Shown here piece by piece: positions 21,875 to 36,300 of a stretch of 64,000 bases of DNA. The notes beneath the pieces were generated by a model that searched no databases, had not been told where the DNA came from, and worked only from the letters and a program-made list of their open reading frames with translations. Origin of the DNA: Hepsetus odoe (taxonomy: Eukaryota; Chordata; Actinopteri; Characiformes; Hepsetidae). Numbering within the stretch: position 1 is the first letter of the stretch; every line of letters begins with the position of its first letter. The stretch spans positions 15,117,270 through 15,181,269 of the forward strand of contig CM029367.1 of the NCBI GenBank assembly GCA_017165825.1, written 5' to 3'. A program made the translations under genes and the position numbers.

Positions 21875-22150
21875 ATGTGCATCGCTCTGGAAAAGAGGGT
21901 CTGCTGAATTGCTGTAAATGTCAATGTAAAATGTTGGTTTGATTGCATTCATTCACCAGAGCAGGCAGCACTGTGGTGCAGTGTGTAGCTCTGTTAACAA
22001 ATGGGACAAAGGTCCTGGGTTTGATTCCCACATAGGTGGCTTAGCTCGTTTCTGTGTGCAGTTTGCATGTTCTCTCCATGTATGTGTGAATTTCCTCAGG
22101 GGGTTCCAGTTGCTCCAACAGTCCAGCATTGGCTAAAGGGGGTATAAAGT
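21875..22150 (+). repeat. SINE tail (family B) followed by a family C retroposon copy
   Basis: A degraded TCTGCTGAATTGCTGTAAATG tail near 21,895 is followed at 21,961 by GCACTGTGGTGCAGTGTGTAG. Next come CCTGGGTTTGATTCCCAC and GCAGTTTGCATGTTCTCTCC, the landmarks of the family C repeat. The copy is truncated. Confidence 0.65.
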
Positions 22151-22544
22151 CCATTGGTCTTGATGACTATTGGCTAATGTTACATTCTTCTGGGAGTGCT
22201 TTTCCATTGTGATTGTGTCATTAGTGGTAGTACTTTTGGTCATATAGTTTGCACACAGTTTACTTATTTTATAATCTGTATATAATCATCATTCTTTCTT
22301 TAAAGAATTAGTTTAAACCTTTTACTCCCTTCCAGAACCTTACGTTCTTAGACTTCCTATGTTTTAGTTTTTTCTTAACCTCTCCTCCACCCTACTGAAA
22401 TGAACATGGATTGTTCCCAAATATGCACATTTTTTACATGGTTAAAGTTTCACTAATTGTAGTGCTAATGACTTGATGTTACTAGAATTCAGATTCATTT
22501 CTAACTAAAATTATTCCCATTCTGCTGCTGAGGTTTTGCTTAGG

Positions 22545-22622
22545 AACCCAGTGGTGGTAGTGGGATTTGAATCTGCCACCGCTTAGTGGTAGGCGTGTAT
22601 CCTACCACTAGACTACCTCTTT
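22545..22622 (-). repeat. SINE head fragment (family B-like)
   Basis: The minus strand reads AGGTAGTCTAGTGGTAGGAT at the head and has a B-box-like GATTCAAATCCC. No tail is attached. Confidence 0.55.
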
Positions 22623-23114
22623 AGTTTGATTTTATTCATCGGTTGAGAAGAGCGGGTCACTTTATTTTTAGCCATGCAGTACAATGCCAACCTGTTGCTA
22701 GGACTTTAAGACCCTATTACCTCCTTTTCTTTATATTGAGTGATGTCTGAAGGGAGAACACAAACAGAAATAATATTGATATTACCACAGTATAACTAAG
22801 TAGTCAACACACCAGCTTTGTACCAGGGTACCAGAAATAGGCTTTTCCTAAAGAGGCTAACAGGCTCACATGACAAAAATGACAGACTTTATATTATTCC
22901 ACTGGTATTGAAGCAAATGCTGCTTTAAAAACATTTTAATTATTTTTTTATTTTTTAATTTTTTTACTGTGGGGAATGTTCTACATTTCATGTTTGTATT
23001 TCATATTCAAAATTGTATTAATTGGTCAATTATTTTCTATACATGACTTTTGATTTTTGGAAATTGCACTTAAATTCAACTCTTTTACAGTTTGTTCATG
23101 TCTTTTATCTGCAG

Positions 23115-26100
23115 TGGGGTCTAACCATGGATAACAAAAGCTTTCCTAGTTTGGATGATCTGGATGATTACCTCACCAAACACAATTCCAACTTAGTTTG
23201 GCTTCTTGTGGGTAAGACCATAATGCATTCATGTATTAACGATAATGCATACAAAATACATCTAAAGACCAAGTTCAGTAGATATTCCTTTTTAACACAA
23301 CTCAAATGACACTCAAGCTTACCTTAACTGTTTTCTGTTTTACTTTCTCAGCCACTATTCTGTCCTGTGGATGGATCATATACTTGACGTATTACAACTC
23401 CCGTAACATTGGGCTTATTCTTACACTCATCATCAATAGACTCTACAAAAATGGATATATTCATATTGGTCAGTAAATTTGTGAATGTGTTTGAAACTAG
23501 CACATTGAACGATTGACAGCTTTAGCATCTTTATTGAGGAAATATGCAATGCATTTTTCAAATTTTAAAATTAATTTATTTTATTGTTCTTTCAGGCTCC
23601 TTTTCCTTTTCTGTGCTCTCTGGGAAGGTCATGTTCCGAGATGTTTACTACATTGATGAGGACATGTCAGTTAGGTACGTTCGCCTGCAAAAAGATGTTG
23701 GGGAGGCTGGCTGCACATAAACTGGAGGGAGCATATACTAGCATTCCTGCTCCCATTGTTGGTGGCATTGTTTGATGAATGAAGTCCTGTCAAAAGGGTG
23801 GCGCTGGAAATGACTGAATTAGGCAGTAAATAAGGAAAAACAATTGTCATTTATTGTTGTAGAAATAACTGTCCTAAGAAATGAATTTACTGCACAGTAA
23901 TAAATTTACTCTTTTGATAAAAATTCAGTACCCACATAATATGGATGTTTCACATATTAAACTCCTAAATGCTTTTCACAGGATTCAAGATGGATTCCTT
24001 ATATTCCGCTGGTGGAAGATTTATAACCCCAAACAGAAGCAACATGGTAAGTACCAGACATGAACACACCTTGTTGACAAATACAGCCTTCAGTGGTTTT
24101 GTCAGTGTCCTGAAATTTGAGTCATTGGTTTAGCAATATGGCTGTGACAACAACAAAGCAATTGTATAATTCCTTGTGTGAGCGTGTGCAATGATGACAA
24201 ATTGTTAGATTGAAACCTTGATTATCTTAATTTTTTTATTAGTTTTTTTTTTTTTGTAAAGAAATAACCCTACAAATTATCCCGAAAAACAAATTTACTG
24301 AAACAAATGGGTCCACTAAGTAACACGCAGAAAGATAAGCGTACTGATCTCAAAATAATATTAGACTGAAACTTCTTGAACGCCTTGAACACCCTAAACT
24401 TTGCTTCTTTCCCTAAATTTTTTTCAAGCAAAACATTCTTTTTCCTTTGAAAGAAAAGTTGTTGCAAGCACAATGATGCCATCACCGGAAGAATATTTTA
24501 TCGTAACGCAATTTGCACAAAGTTTGACCCAATGTTTGGCATCTCTACACTATTATATGCAATTAATGTGTAATCCTGCTCTACGTTTGCGCGGTCTACA
24601 GTGAGTTTAAGGTTGGCAAGAAATTGTTTTAGATTATATTTTTGGCTGATATTTTAAGTGTTTTTTTTATATTCTGTTGTTCGTGGTTGCTAAAATGAAA
24701 CCCGGAGCCTATTTATGGTCATATTGGATAAAACTGGTACTGTAGCTGGTGGTTGTTTTAATTTCTTGCAGATCCAAAGGCTGAGACACGGCTATATGTG
24801 ACTGTAAACGGCTTTGAGTTCCATGTTTATAACCGCACAGACCTGTATGCACGACTTCAGGAGATATTCGGCCTGGATCCCACTCTAATCTCACCCCGGC
24901 GCGACGAGGAAAAGGGCAGAGAAGAGCAGAACAAAACTCTTGACAGGTAACAATGTTACAAATTAGTGAATCACCATGCAGGCGTAACGGAGATATTTCC
25001 CATTACTATAATACTCTGCCCATGTATATTAACTTATATTAGTATATTACTATTACTGTATATTAAGTGTAATAAACACTTTTTAAAATCTTTTTTTCTT
25101 ATGTTTGGTTGTGGTATAGTAGATTTTTATGAACCTCCCTGATTGTAGTGCTTCATACCTTTAGTGATTTTGTTTTTGCTCTTTTTTCCTCATCAAGTGT
25201 TCACATTAAAGCTGAATCTCAGGACCCTTCTTCATCATGGAGATCTCTCATACCTGTTGTTAAAGTCAACATCAGCACAGTGAGTACAGCAACAACACCA
25301 CTTTCATTCACTCAAATCTAGAGCCCATTGCACTCAAGGTACAAAGTGATATGGGTTCTTGGGGCTCTTAACATCTCTCTCCTCTATCTCTTTCTCGTTT
25401 TTACCCTTTCAGGGTCGGATAGCGTTCGGTAATAATCATCTTCCTCAGACTCTTTGTATGAACTTTGATGATGCCATATTGACTTATGCCACAAAGCCTC
25501 CCAGCAGCCATTTGGATCAGTTCATGCACATAGTGAAGGGCTCTCTGGAAAATGTGCGTGTCATGCTGGTGCCTAGCCCCCGCTACCTTGGCCTGCAGAA
25601 CGATGAGTGAGTTCCACATTTACAACACTGAGCTTTGCATATAATTTGCATGTATGGAGCCTGTAATTGCAGCAGAGAATACCTGTTTGCCTCAGTAAAA
25701 TGAAAGCATCTATTGTTCATATTTATTATATCTTATATCCTGTGATGGGCTGGCGACCTGTCCAGGGGTGTGCCCCTCGTCCTTCGCCCTGTGTGAGCTG
25801 GGATGGTCTCCAGCTCTCCCCCGCAACCCCGTTTGGGACAAGCGGCAGACAATGATAATTTGATTTGATATACTTATATCCCCTTTAAGGAACTTAATGG
25901 GTTGTGCATTCTTTAAAGGCTAATTCATGTCTCCTGTGGGACTGAATGAGAAATGAACCCGCTTTACTGGTTTAAGGTTTACCTAGCCAACCTTAGTTTA
26001 CAAATATAGACTGTAGTTTATCTGAATCATTTGTAAGCCCTCTTTACCCCGTTCATCAATGGTTAGGACCTCCACAAGAACACCAGTGAACAGGCATTGT

Positions 26101-27358
26101 TTGGAGGTGGATCATTCTTAATGCTGGACTGTTAGGACTGGTGTGTGTGATTTAACGCTGTACACACATACAAGCAAACAAAAGCATGTCACAGAAACCA
26201 CCATGCTTAGGATGATCCACCCCCTAAATAACACCTGCTCTGTGGGGGTCCTGACAATTTATGATTGTGGGTAAGCTGCTTACAAATAATGCATAGAAGT
26301 AGGTTGACTACAGTCTAACTATAAATTAAAAAGTGGATTGATATTGGTTTTTGGAGCTCATAAATCGGACTATTCCAATTTACTTCTGAGTGTTTTGTTT
26401 TAATTTGTTCTTGTTTGTCTTAGGTTTTACAAATTTCTTGATGGTTTTAACAGGAACACAGCTCTCAGTTTGCAGCTGTGTATATTAAAATGTGTTAACC
26501 TTCACTTAGATTTATCTAAATGTTTCTAACACTTTTTTTTTCTTTGTTGAGGAAGTGAAACTTATTTGCTATGCAGTTTACTGCAAGCTTAGGACTTTGT
26601 GATTCTGCAGACTGATGAAAAAGCTTAAGCAGGAAAAATGTTTGTTTAACAAGTGGTGCAGGCCTTCTCTGATTGAAGTTTAAAGAAAAGCCCACTGCCT
26701 TTAAACTGATAGTTTAACTGCTGCTTTTTTGTGTACTGTTACATAGTGAATAATCATTGAAATGGAGAAGAGGCCAGCATTGGTTAGTGGTAATCAGTTT
26801 GATTAATCAAAAACCTTTCATTCAGTTAGATGCACACCAGTGTTGCACAGATCCAACATTGTGTGTGTGCATGTGCTTAATTCTTTCATATGTGAATTAG
26901 TCACATTTTACAATCAGTTGCTTCATTACTGGTACCATTTTCTTCAAGATGGTTCAGAACATAATGTTCTTATTTATTTCAGTCTCACATTGTAAGTATG
27001 AGAGAAATCTAATGTAAGTTTAGAAAGTCAAATCACATTGCTTTTTTTTAAAAATGCCAGTACTCAGGTTTATGGGTGTTTTTAAACAAATTATTATTCA
27101 ACAAGAAACAGAAGTCAAGCTTAATTATAGCTGACACTTTGGTGTTAAAAACGATCAATTATATTATGTATTAATTGACGTTTTCTATAATTTCTAAAAA
27201 AAAATAGTGACTAAAGGCTGGTAGTTAACAATAATTCTGTTTACATTAAATTAATAGAGATTTTCATTTTTTTTACAGGCCACCTAGACTGATGGGAGAG
27301 GGCTTTGTTGTCATGCAGTCAAATGATGTGGACATCTACTACTACCAGGATGAGCCAG
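23115..27358 (+). CDS. BLTP1: BLTP1 exons 1-8 (residues 1-292)
   Basis: Exons: 23,115-23,211 (ATG 23,127), 23,352-23,468, 23,596-23,674, 23,982-24,046, 24,772-24,946, 25,198-25,279, 25,413-25,606 and 27,279-27,358. This part carries the ER anchor (NLVWLLVATILSCGWIIYLT) and the first groove strands: IGSFSFSVLSGKVMFRDVYY, GFLIFRWWKIYNPKQKQHDP, and LPQTLCMNFDDAILTY. The short 12-nt 5' UTR piece before the ATG shows that the upstream exon is non-coding. The last intron (25,607-27,278) is the longest here and holds a family C fragment. Confidence 0.95.
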
Positions 27359-30300
27359 GTTTGTGGGTTCTTTTTGGTTCTTTCTTGTTTCATCCTCTCC
27401 TACAGCTGGTTATTAGCTGGTTATTAGCAGATGGTTCTCCATAACCATTGGTCTTTATTTTACAGAGTAATACTAACAAATGCACAGGTGAATACCAGGT
27501 GATTTAACTGCAGTGCTTGAATTGTTAAGATGTTTGTTGTGTGCAGGTCTGGTTCCTGAGGAGCAGGAGAATGGGGATGCTGAAGCTTGCTCTGAGGGAA
27601 CTAAGCTACAGGATTTGCCTCCATGCTGGGGCTTAGACATAGTGTGTGGGAAAGGAACAGATTTCAACTATGGGCCATGGGCTGACCGACAGAGGTACAC
27701 CCTAACTCTTGCATCATAACAAACTGAGACGCTCTCATACTTAAATTCTTTTTTGCATTGTTTTATTATTCTGTGATCTTGTGCCAACAGGGACAGTTTG
27801 TGGAAATTCTTCCTGCCTGCAGACTATCAGGCAATGAAAAAGAGTGATGTTCCTACACCAGGAAAGCCCCGACAAATCCTAGCCTTTGAGCTCCGCATGA
27901 ACATCATAGCAGACGCCACCATAGATCTGCTGTTCACCAAGAACAGGGTATGGTCTGTCTTTTGTCTGTCATGTGCTTTCTTGTTCTCTCACTCTTTAAT
28001 ACTCCCATTCTCTCTCTCTTTCTCAAGCACACTTAAGCAAATTTATCAGCTTGCAGTTAACGTATTTATGCTAATCCTTTTCCCAGGAGACCAATGCCAT
28101 TCACGTGAATGTTGGTGCAGGTTCTTATTTGGAGGTCAACATTCCAATGACTGTAGGAGAAAATGGTACTCGTTACACTTCACATTTGAATTATTTTTGT
28201 GTGGTTAGATGAATTTCTATATTGCCATTTTCCTAATAAACAAAAGATGTTATAAAAGTAAAAACTTGTGCAGTTCATCAAATCCTACATTTCCTTAGTC
28301 ATTTATACACGTCTGTGTTTCTCAGGCTATTCCCCCACAGTTAAAGGTCAGTTACTGCATGTGGACACCACCAGCAGCATGCAGTACAGGACTCTCTTGG
28401 AGGCTGAGATGCTCGCTGTAAGTGCATAACATTGTGTGTGTGTTTGCATATACGTGTGTGTGCAGTAGAGGTTTACACTGTTTTTATTTGTCCGGCTCAG
28501 TTCCATGTGATAGCTAGTTACCCACGTGTTTGGAATATGCCTCAGTCCTGGCAGTGTGAGATTGAGGTCTACAAAGCCACTTATCACTTCATTTATGCAC
28601 AAAAGAACTTCTTCTCAGGTAAACACATCTCTGTCTGTGTGCTTTAGAGCTATCCAGCAAAAGTATACTTTCTGTCTTTCTCGTGTTAAAATCTACAGTG
28701 AGTTAGTGATTTTGTCACTGTTTCCAGACCTGATCCAAGACTGGGCCAGTGACAGTGAGCCGGATATATACTCATTCGTGCCATACTCCTGGACATTCCA
28801 AATGCTGTTTCATCAGTTTGAGATGATTTGGGCAGCCAATCAGCATAACTGGATTGACTGTTCCACCAAACAACAGGAGAATGGTGAGAGAGGCTGTAAT
28901 TGTGGTCATAATTTAATCAGAACCTTCTTCCTTTGAAATCTTAAAAGGCATTGACGAGAATGAGTAATGATATGCCTGTTCCTACGGATAAATCACAGTT
29001 TTTATAAGCTTTATAAATCACAAACGTACCCACATAATCTTCAACTAATGATCAGCAATGTTATTTCAGGATTAGTGCACTTCATTTTAACATTGAGAAT
29101 TAACTGATGCATCAGCTAAAGCAATGATTGCCCTTAATCTTTTTTATTCCCTCTAAATGCCCTTCTCTCTTAATCTCTCCAGTTTATCTTGCTGCCTGTG
29201 GAGAAACTCTTAACATTGACTTCACTTTACCTTTTAATGAGTTTGTTCCTGCCACCTGTAACACACGTTTTCGGTTGAGAGTGAGTATAGACACAGACAT
29301 TCACTTTGCTAAATGGTTTTGCAGGCTGGCTTTGTTAATTAATTTAATTGAGAAAATGCTGACATGATAATGGTTTTCCTTATTGTTGTTCAAAACTGCA
29401 GTAATCCTGAATCATTTTCGTCCTCAGGCTGAAGACACAGATATGCGGCTGTGTCTGCCTGACTGCCATCCCAGTCGCTATTCCTTACTCACCCTGGCCA
29501 AGGATTACCAACACACCAAGTCCGTTCCAGACAATGGCATGTCATCTGAGGCTCAAGGGGCTCCTCCCAAGAACAGCAAAGCACGCTGGAGAAACATGAC
29601 CCATGCTGAGTAAGAAGGCTCTGTCTTATTATATCCACTTTTCAAATGTTAATGTTCATGCCTTTCTTTGATTTATTTAATCCTGGATTATTCTCTTGGT
29701 AAATACATATGTATTTATTGATTATTTATTTACTTATTTATTTATATAAATAAGTAAATAAATAAATACAAATTCTTATTTATTTATTTATTTATTTATT
29801 TTCATCAGAGCCGGATGGGTGGACTGTTGGAGCGTGCCGAATTTTGGGTTCGTCATAGATTACACGTGGCATCCTATTTACCCTCAGAAATCAGACCAGC
29901 AGCTCAAACAGTCCTGTGAGTTATCTTAAATTTGCTTGTCTAAAACGCCTGTAATACAAAGGTAATTAACTCTGCAGTGCAATTCCTGTTACTCTATGCT
30001 TATGATTGATATGGGCCTTGCAAAAGGGTTGAGGATAGAGAAGGTTAAAAAAAATGTTAATAAAATAATGTTAATTTTGCCACGTGTTTGCAGTATCTGA
30101 GATGGAAGAGTCCATGCTGTCAGCTTTGCGGCCCCCTGAGCATGTTCTCCCTGTTCCTCCTCCCCCTCGTGCTGCAACAGACCCCAGCCTACTACCTCCA
30201 GATAAGCTGCATGTGGAAATGGAGCTCAGCCCTGACTCCCACATTATCCTTTATGGGCCTCTGCTTAGAACACTGGTATCCATCAAGGTATGAAGGCACT

Positions 30301-33300
30301 GTCTCAAAACTCACATTGGCTCTAATTGAGAGCATACAAATTTGTTCTTTCAATAAACAATTTGACCAATCTGTGGAAGAAAAATATATACACATGCAAT
30401 AATATTAGAAATAAATATTGGTCTTACAATACAACTCTACCCGTGACTCTGTTTATGTAGGAGAATTACTTTGGTGAAGATGACATGTACACAGACTTTG
30501 AAGAGTCTCTGTCAAGTCCTGTGCTGAGCTCATGCTCCTCCTCATCTGGCTGGACTGGAGTTGGCCTAGAGGAGAGAAGCCACAAAGATGTACCCCACCC
30601 TCTCTCACTGCGCCCCTGGGACATCACGGTCCTCATCAATTTGCACAAGGTCCATGGACGACTTCCTACTGTAAGTAAAATACTTGCAGCTATGAATGCA
30701 GGACCATTTTCTAGTTTTTCATCAATGACCCAAAGACTGAGACATATAACATTCTCTCTCTTATTTTTATTTATTTATTTATTTATCTATCTATCTATTT
30801 ATCTTTGTCTTTTTGTCGATAGCATTGCAGTAGTGACAGTCCAGAAGGTCCAACAGGGTATTTGGAGCGTCTTTGTTTTGAGATGAAGAAGGGCTACAAA
30901 GAGACCCTACTGCAACTTGTCCTCTCTCCTCTACATGTGTTTGTCAGTGACAACTATCAGGTGGGCTAGTTTAACTCTGCTGGATATACTCTCTGTGTTA
31001 TGCATATTGTTTTAATTTCTCTAATGCTTGCTTCTTTCATAATTGTGTAGCGACCTGCTGTTGATGGGGTGCTGCGCGATGGCCATCTGAGTCTTTCAGG
31101 CCTGCAGATGCGAGCTCATGCCATGTTCTCTGCTGAAGGGTTACCAGCCGGCAGTGACACTCTTGAATATGCCTGGCTCATTGATGTGCAGGCTGGATCT
31201 CTCACAGGCAAGGTCACTGTGCCACAGGTGTGTATGAGGATATGACCTTAATGTCTAAACTTTACACAAACAATAACTGTGTATGGAAAAGTAATAATAA
31301 GTAATAATGTTTTCTTTTGGTTCAGTGTGCCACTCTGCTGGAATGGGGGGAGACATTTTTGTTTCATGTGATGTCTCGAGAGTTCCAGCTAGAGCAACCT
31401 AAACCCTCTGTCATCTGTCAACATGGAGTTGACAGGAGAGTCTGTGACAAAAAGGTATAACCTTCTTTTTTGCAGGCAGGGAGCATCTCATGTGGACCGA
31501 CCTGAATGATTTGATATCAATTTTGTAAACTCTCTGTAAAATTTGTGTAGTATACATCCTTGCCTGGACATTGCCGGACATCTGAAGAATTGAAGTATAC
31601 CATGACACGGCTGTCAGTAGATGGAGCCCAGATCTTTATTGTTGAACATGGCTGTGCAGCCAAAATTAAGGTCAGACACTTGGTTGCTTAAATGTATTAA
31701 CCCATTACCCAGATTGTCCTTACAGTAGTTTTTAGACTTATGTGACTTTAATACATTTCATAATTTAGGTTAAATGTGGTGTGTGTGTGTGTGTGTGTAT
31801 GTCCTCCTCAGACTGGTGCATTTCGGTTGGCTACCTGTAATCTGCACACAGCTGCAGTAGGTGAGGGCATCAGTGCTGTGCTGCAGGATGTCGTTATCGC
31901 TCAATTAATTGAGCAGCAGGAACTAGCCAGGCTTGGCCTACCTCCACCTCTTCTGAGACGATCTAATTGGCTAGAGGCTGGCTCTGTGACTTTTAACCTC
32001 ATCACTGCTGATGTTGCCCTGGCTGCTGACCATCCAGCCAAATATGAGGTTCAGAGACACTTCTTGGAGCTCCATGACATGCAAACAAAGAGGTGCATTT
32101 TTAAACTGCAAATATTTTATGCTCACATGTTTGGTACCAATCATCCATGTATGCATCTGTAAAATGTTTGTGTATATGTGCACACTAGGTTGTGGTTTCT
32201 GTGGCCAGAGGAGAAGTATAAGGGAAGCAGAAACCGATGTGGATGTTTAGGTGGATGCCGTTTTTTTGCTGGCTCAACTGGTGGTTTGGACTTTTTTCGG
32301 CTGGAAGAAATCACTCCCTTGTCAAGCTCTGCCTTCTCAAGTGGAAGTGCTGAGAGTGACATGAGCTATGGTCAATCACTGTTGCAACCTGGGGAGTGGA
32401 TAGTAACCAAGGAACCACCCAAGCTTCCTGAAAGTATGTTACTTATCTCATTCAGGCAATCGGATGATGAAATGTGCTTTTCCTTTTTTACAGTTGCTGC
32501 CTATTCAGGCTGGATCTGAATACTGGTTTATTGTTGTGTTTTTTTGCAGGTAAAGGCATTGGCATTCGCAGGGATACATGTTCTCCTGCTCCAGTGGCAG
32601 ACATCGAGAGGCATAGTCAGCATCTAAGCCTACAGGTACCTCAGCGTTCCCATAGCTCTGCCTCTTCCTCTGAGGAAAACTCTTCTTCCAGTGCTGCATT
32701 GCCACTATTGGCTGGCGAGAGAGAAACCCCCTCCCCCTGTGCAGAGTGAGTCTCTCATGCATGTGCATATTTCAAGCATTCAAGTAGCAAACAAAATATA
32801 ATTTAAAAAAAATTTAAAAATATATAAACGTATTTGAGAATATTATCATGCATTTGTTCGTTCAGGTAGATCACTTCACAGTATCCCTTTACTTGCATTG
32901 ACTGTTTGTGTATGTTTATATACAGGATCATGAGTGTGACCACTGATGGGCCTGTGCCTGAAGGCCCACCAATGCGTTCTCCTCTTCGTTCACCTCTCAA
33001 GCGGCAGTCCTCTGTCCAGTCAGCTCGCCTTGGTAGCACCAAAAGTCTATCAGCTGCTGTTTTTGCTGAGAAGGCTCCACCTCCTGCAGGTGTTCAGTTT
33101 AGCAGTGAAGTGTCCCGTAGTGATGAGAATGTTCTAGACTCTCCACGGCAGCGGCGGAGCTATGGTTCTTTCCCTTTTACTCCTTCAGCAGACTCCAGTA
33201 CTTTTCATCAGTATCGCTCAGTGGACTCTTCCATGTCTGTTGCCGACAGTGAGGCCTATTTCAGTGCTAATGAGGACTTTGAACCAATCAGCAGTGATGA

Positions 33301-36300
33301 GGGTCCAGGCACTTACCCCGGAAGGAAACGGAGAAGGAGACAGCAAGGACAGCCGCATATTGAACACAGTCGCACCTCAATATATCATAGTGTGGAAGGA
33401 CCACTGTCAATTGCAGAGCACCGCCCCCCTCCCCTGCCCAGCCACACCTCACAAGCATCTTTTGTGTCTGCACTTGGATTGGAGGAAGAGGGTTCTTTGG
33501 AAACAGAGAGAGTAGAGCCCGGTCTACTAACAGCTCAGCCACACCTAATGGCTTGTTACCATAGTTATCTTGCTCATTATCATGTGTCAAACTGGACAGT
33601 CAAGCAGCCAACCAATAAGAGAACATCTAAGTCATCCCTTCACCGCCCTCTTGACCTAGATACCCCTACAAGTGAAGAAAGCTCTGCGTCCTTTGATCAG
33701 TTATCTATTCCTGCCTTCAAGGTTGGTGTGTTTACTAATGAAAAATAATTATAGTGTAAATATTGTTTTGAGAATTATTCTATTGTTTCATTTCTCCAGT
33801 TGGTAAAAGCAGGTTTGTCTGCAAGTTCCCTGTTGGACAGAGGGGTTCAGCTCATGGGAGATTTAAGCAGGTAATCTGATGTTTAGTATAAAATTGCTTT
33901 GATTATTAACAGTAGTCATGAACATGGATTAATGTGCATTTTCACTACTTCTGTATATTTGAAGCACTCCTTACACACCCCTCGACAAACGAGCAATGGA
34001 AAACACAGATGAAGACACAACAACAGAAGACTGGACTGTGGATCAGCCGTTGTCCCAGACTAGGACCACTGCTATTGTAGAAGTCAAAGGAGCAGTCAAT
34101 GTTGTGCTGACCCCTCTAGTAGCAGAAGCTCTGGACAGGTCAGTAATCCTTTAGCTGATTGGCATGTGAATTAAGAACAGTTGTTGCTAACATTAGCTAA
34201 ATGTTTATTTATTGTATGTTGTAGATACATTGAATCCATGGTGCACTTTGCCAGTATTCGGCACCCAGCCTCCATCCTTGATGACCTGCATGGCAAAGTG
34301 CTGAATGAAGCATATCAAATCAGCAAGTCCACTGTGCCACATGAGTCTGTGAGTCAACTGGGACACACTGTCACTTCCACAAATACATATATTTTAAATC
34401 CATAATTAAGTAATTTCTGTTTTTTATTAAGATGGACTATTAACATTTGGTTTTCAGTTCCTTAAGTGTGTGTGTGTGTGTGTGTGTTTTGCAGAGCACT
34501 GCAAAGCCTGAACATAAAATTTCAAAAACCGAAGGCACTACTTCTGGATCCCTAAATACACCTCACGGACAGACTGACCTGTCTGCCAAATCTGATAATG
34601 TGAAAATAAAGGGTCTGCAAGCCAATGTCACTATCCCAAAGGTATGAGCATTTGATAGAAGGACAGAGACAGGTAGAAGCTGTATTGATTGACTTTGATT
34701 GATTTTGTTTGTCTCTGCATGTGTTTGCAGGTTAATCTGTGTGTCCTGCAGGCTTCAGTAGAAGAGGGCTCCCCCTCTAACAAGAGTGTCACACATGTCT
34801 CTCTTGTGGCCCTTTGCTTTGACAGAATTGCTACCCAACTCCGAATGAACAGGTAAAGTTTCTAGTGTATCAATATTGACTTCTTTCTTATACAGTGTCT
34901 GTCCAAAAAAAAGTCACCCCCTGGATTTAACAAAGCAAATGGGTAAGAGCCTCCCATTGGATAATTACTGCATGGATAATTATGTTTCAGCTGGCAACAA
35001 GTTATTTATCCCTGTGGTTGTGGAAAAGATGTTTCAGGAGGGTCCAATTATTGGCATGCATCATGCAAACAAAACGTCAAAGAAGAAGCTGAAACTACTA
35101 AAATTGGGTTAATAACTGTCCAATGCATTATTAAAAACAGAAAGGATATTTGGGAACCATCTTCTTCATGTATGAAATTTGGTCGGAAAAAAATCTTGAA
35201 TGACCATTATCCCTTAAATGTTTGGTGAAATCAAATTGTAAAAAAAAAAAAACTACAGCAGAACTCACGACTGTGTTCAGTAGTGAAAGTAAGAGAATTC
35301 AACACTCGCAATGCGAAGGGAACTCAGGGGATTGGGAGTAAACAGCTGTGTAGCCTTAAGAAAACCACTGATCAGTGAGGCTAATCACAAAAAAACGCTT
35401 CAGTTTGCTGGGAGCATAAAGATGGGACTCTGGAGAAATGGAAGAAGGTCATGTGGTCTGATGAGTCCAGATTTACCCTGTTCCAGAGTGACCGGCACAT
35501 CAGGGTAAGAAGAGAGGCGCATGAAGTGATGCACCCATCATGCTTAGTGTCTACCATACAAGCCTGTGGGGCAGTGCTATGACCTGGGGTTGCTGCAGTT
35601 GGTCAGGTCTGTGTTCAGCAACGTTATGTGCCCAAAGAATGAGGTCCGCCGACTACCTGAATATACTGAATGAGCAGGTTATTCCATCAGTGAATTTCTT
35701 CTTCCCTGATGGCACGGGCATATTCCAAGATGACAATGCCAGGACTCATCGGGCTCAGGATGTGAAAGAGTGGTTTAGGGAGCATGAGACATCACTTTCA
35801 CACCTGGATTATCCAGACCTTAACCCCATTGAGAATCTTTGGGATGTGCTGGAGAAGAATTTGCGCAGCGGTCTGACTCTCCCATCATCTCTACAAGATC
35901 TTGGCAAAAAATTAATTAAACTCTGGATAGAAATAAATGTTGTGACATTACAGAAGCTTAGCGAAACTGCCACAGCAAATGTGTGCCATAATAAAAGCTA
36001 AAGGCGGCTCAACAAAATGTTAGACTACTGATCTGAGATTTGAACCCATGACCTTCCGATCCTGGGCCTAGTCCCTAACCCCTAGGCCACTGCTGCCCTT
36101 GTATCTGTAACATACCATCAGTTATTAAGATTTGTAACATTCTGTCAATAAAAATGGGAAACAATTTTCCCTGTACTAAGTATGTCCTTGAGGAAAATAA
36201 CTTGAAAAAATTGAAAATCTATGGCAAAAATATGATACAGATGCATCAGACAGAGATGAAATGAAATGCGTGTGGGAGTATTTCTACGGAAACGAAGGAC

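Noticed and set aside
24270..24604. Open frames on both strands in BLTP1 intron 4
   Set aside because: No recognisable domain, no splice-site support, AT-rich composition and no family similarity.
35540..36001. 153-codon open frame as an intact BLTP1 exon or new gene
   Set aside because: It contains FQDDNA and DLNPIENLWDVLEKNLR, so it is Tc1 transposase. The rest of that transposase is broken.
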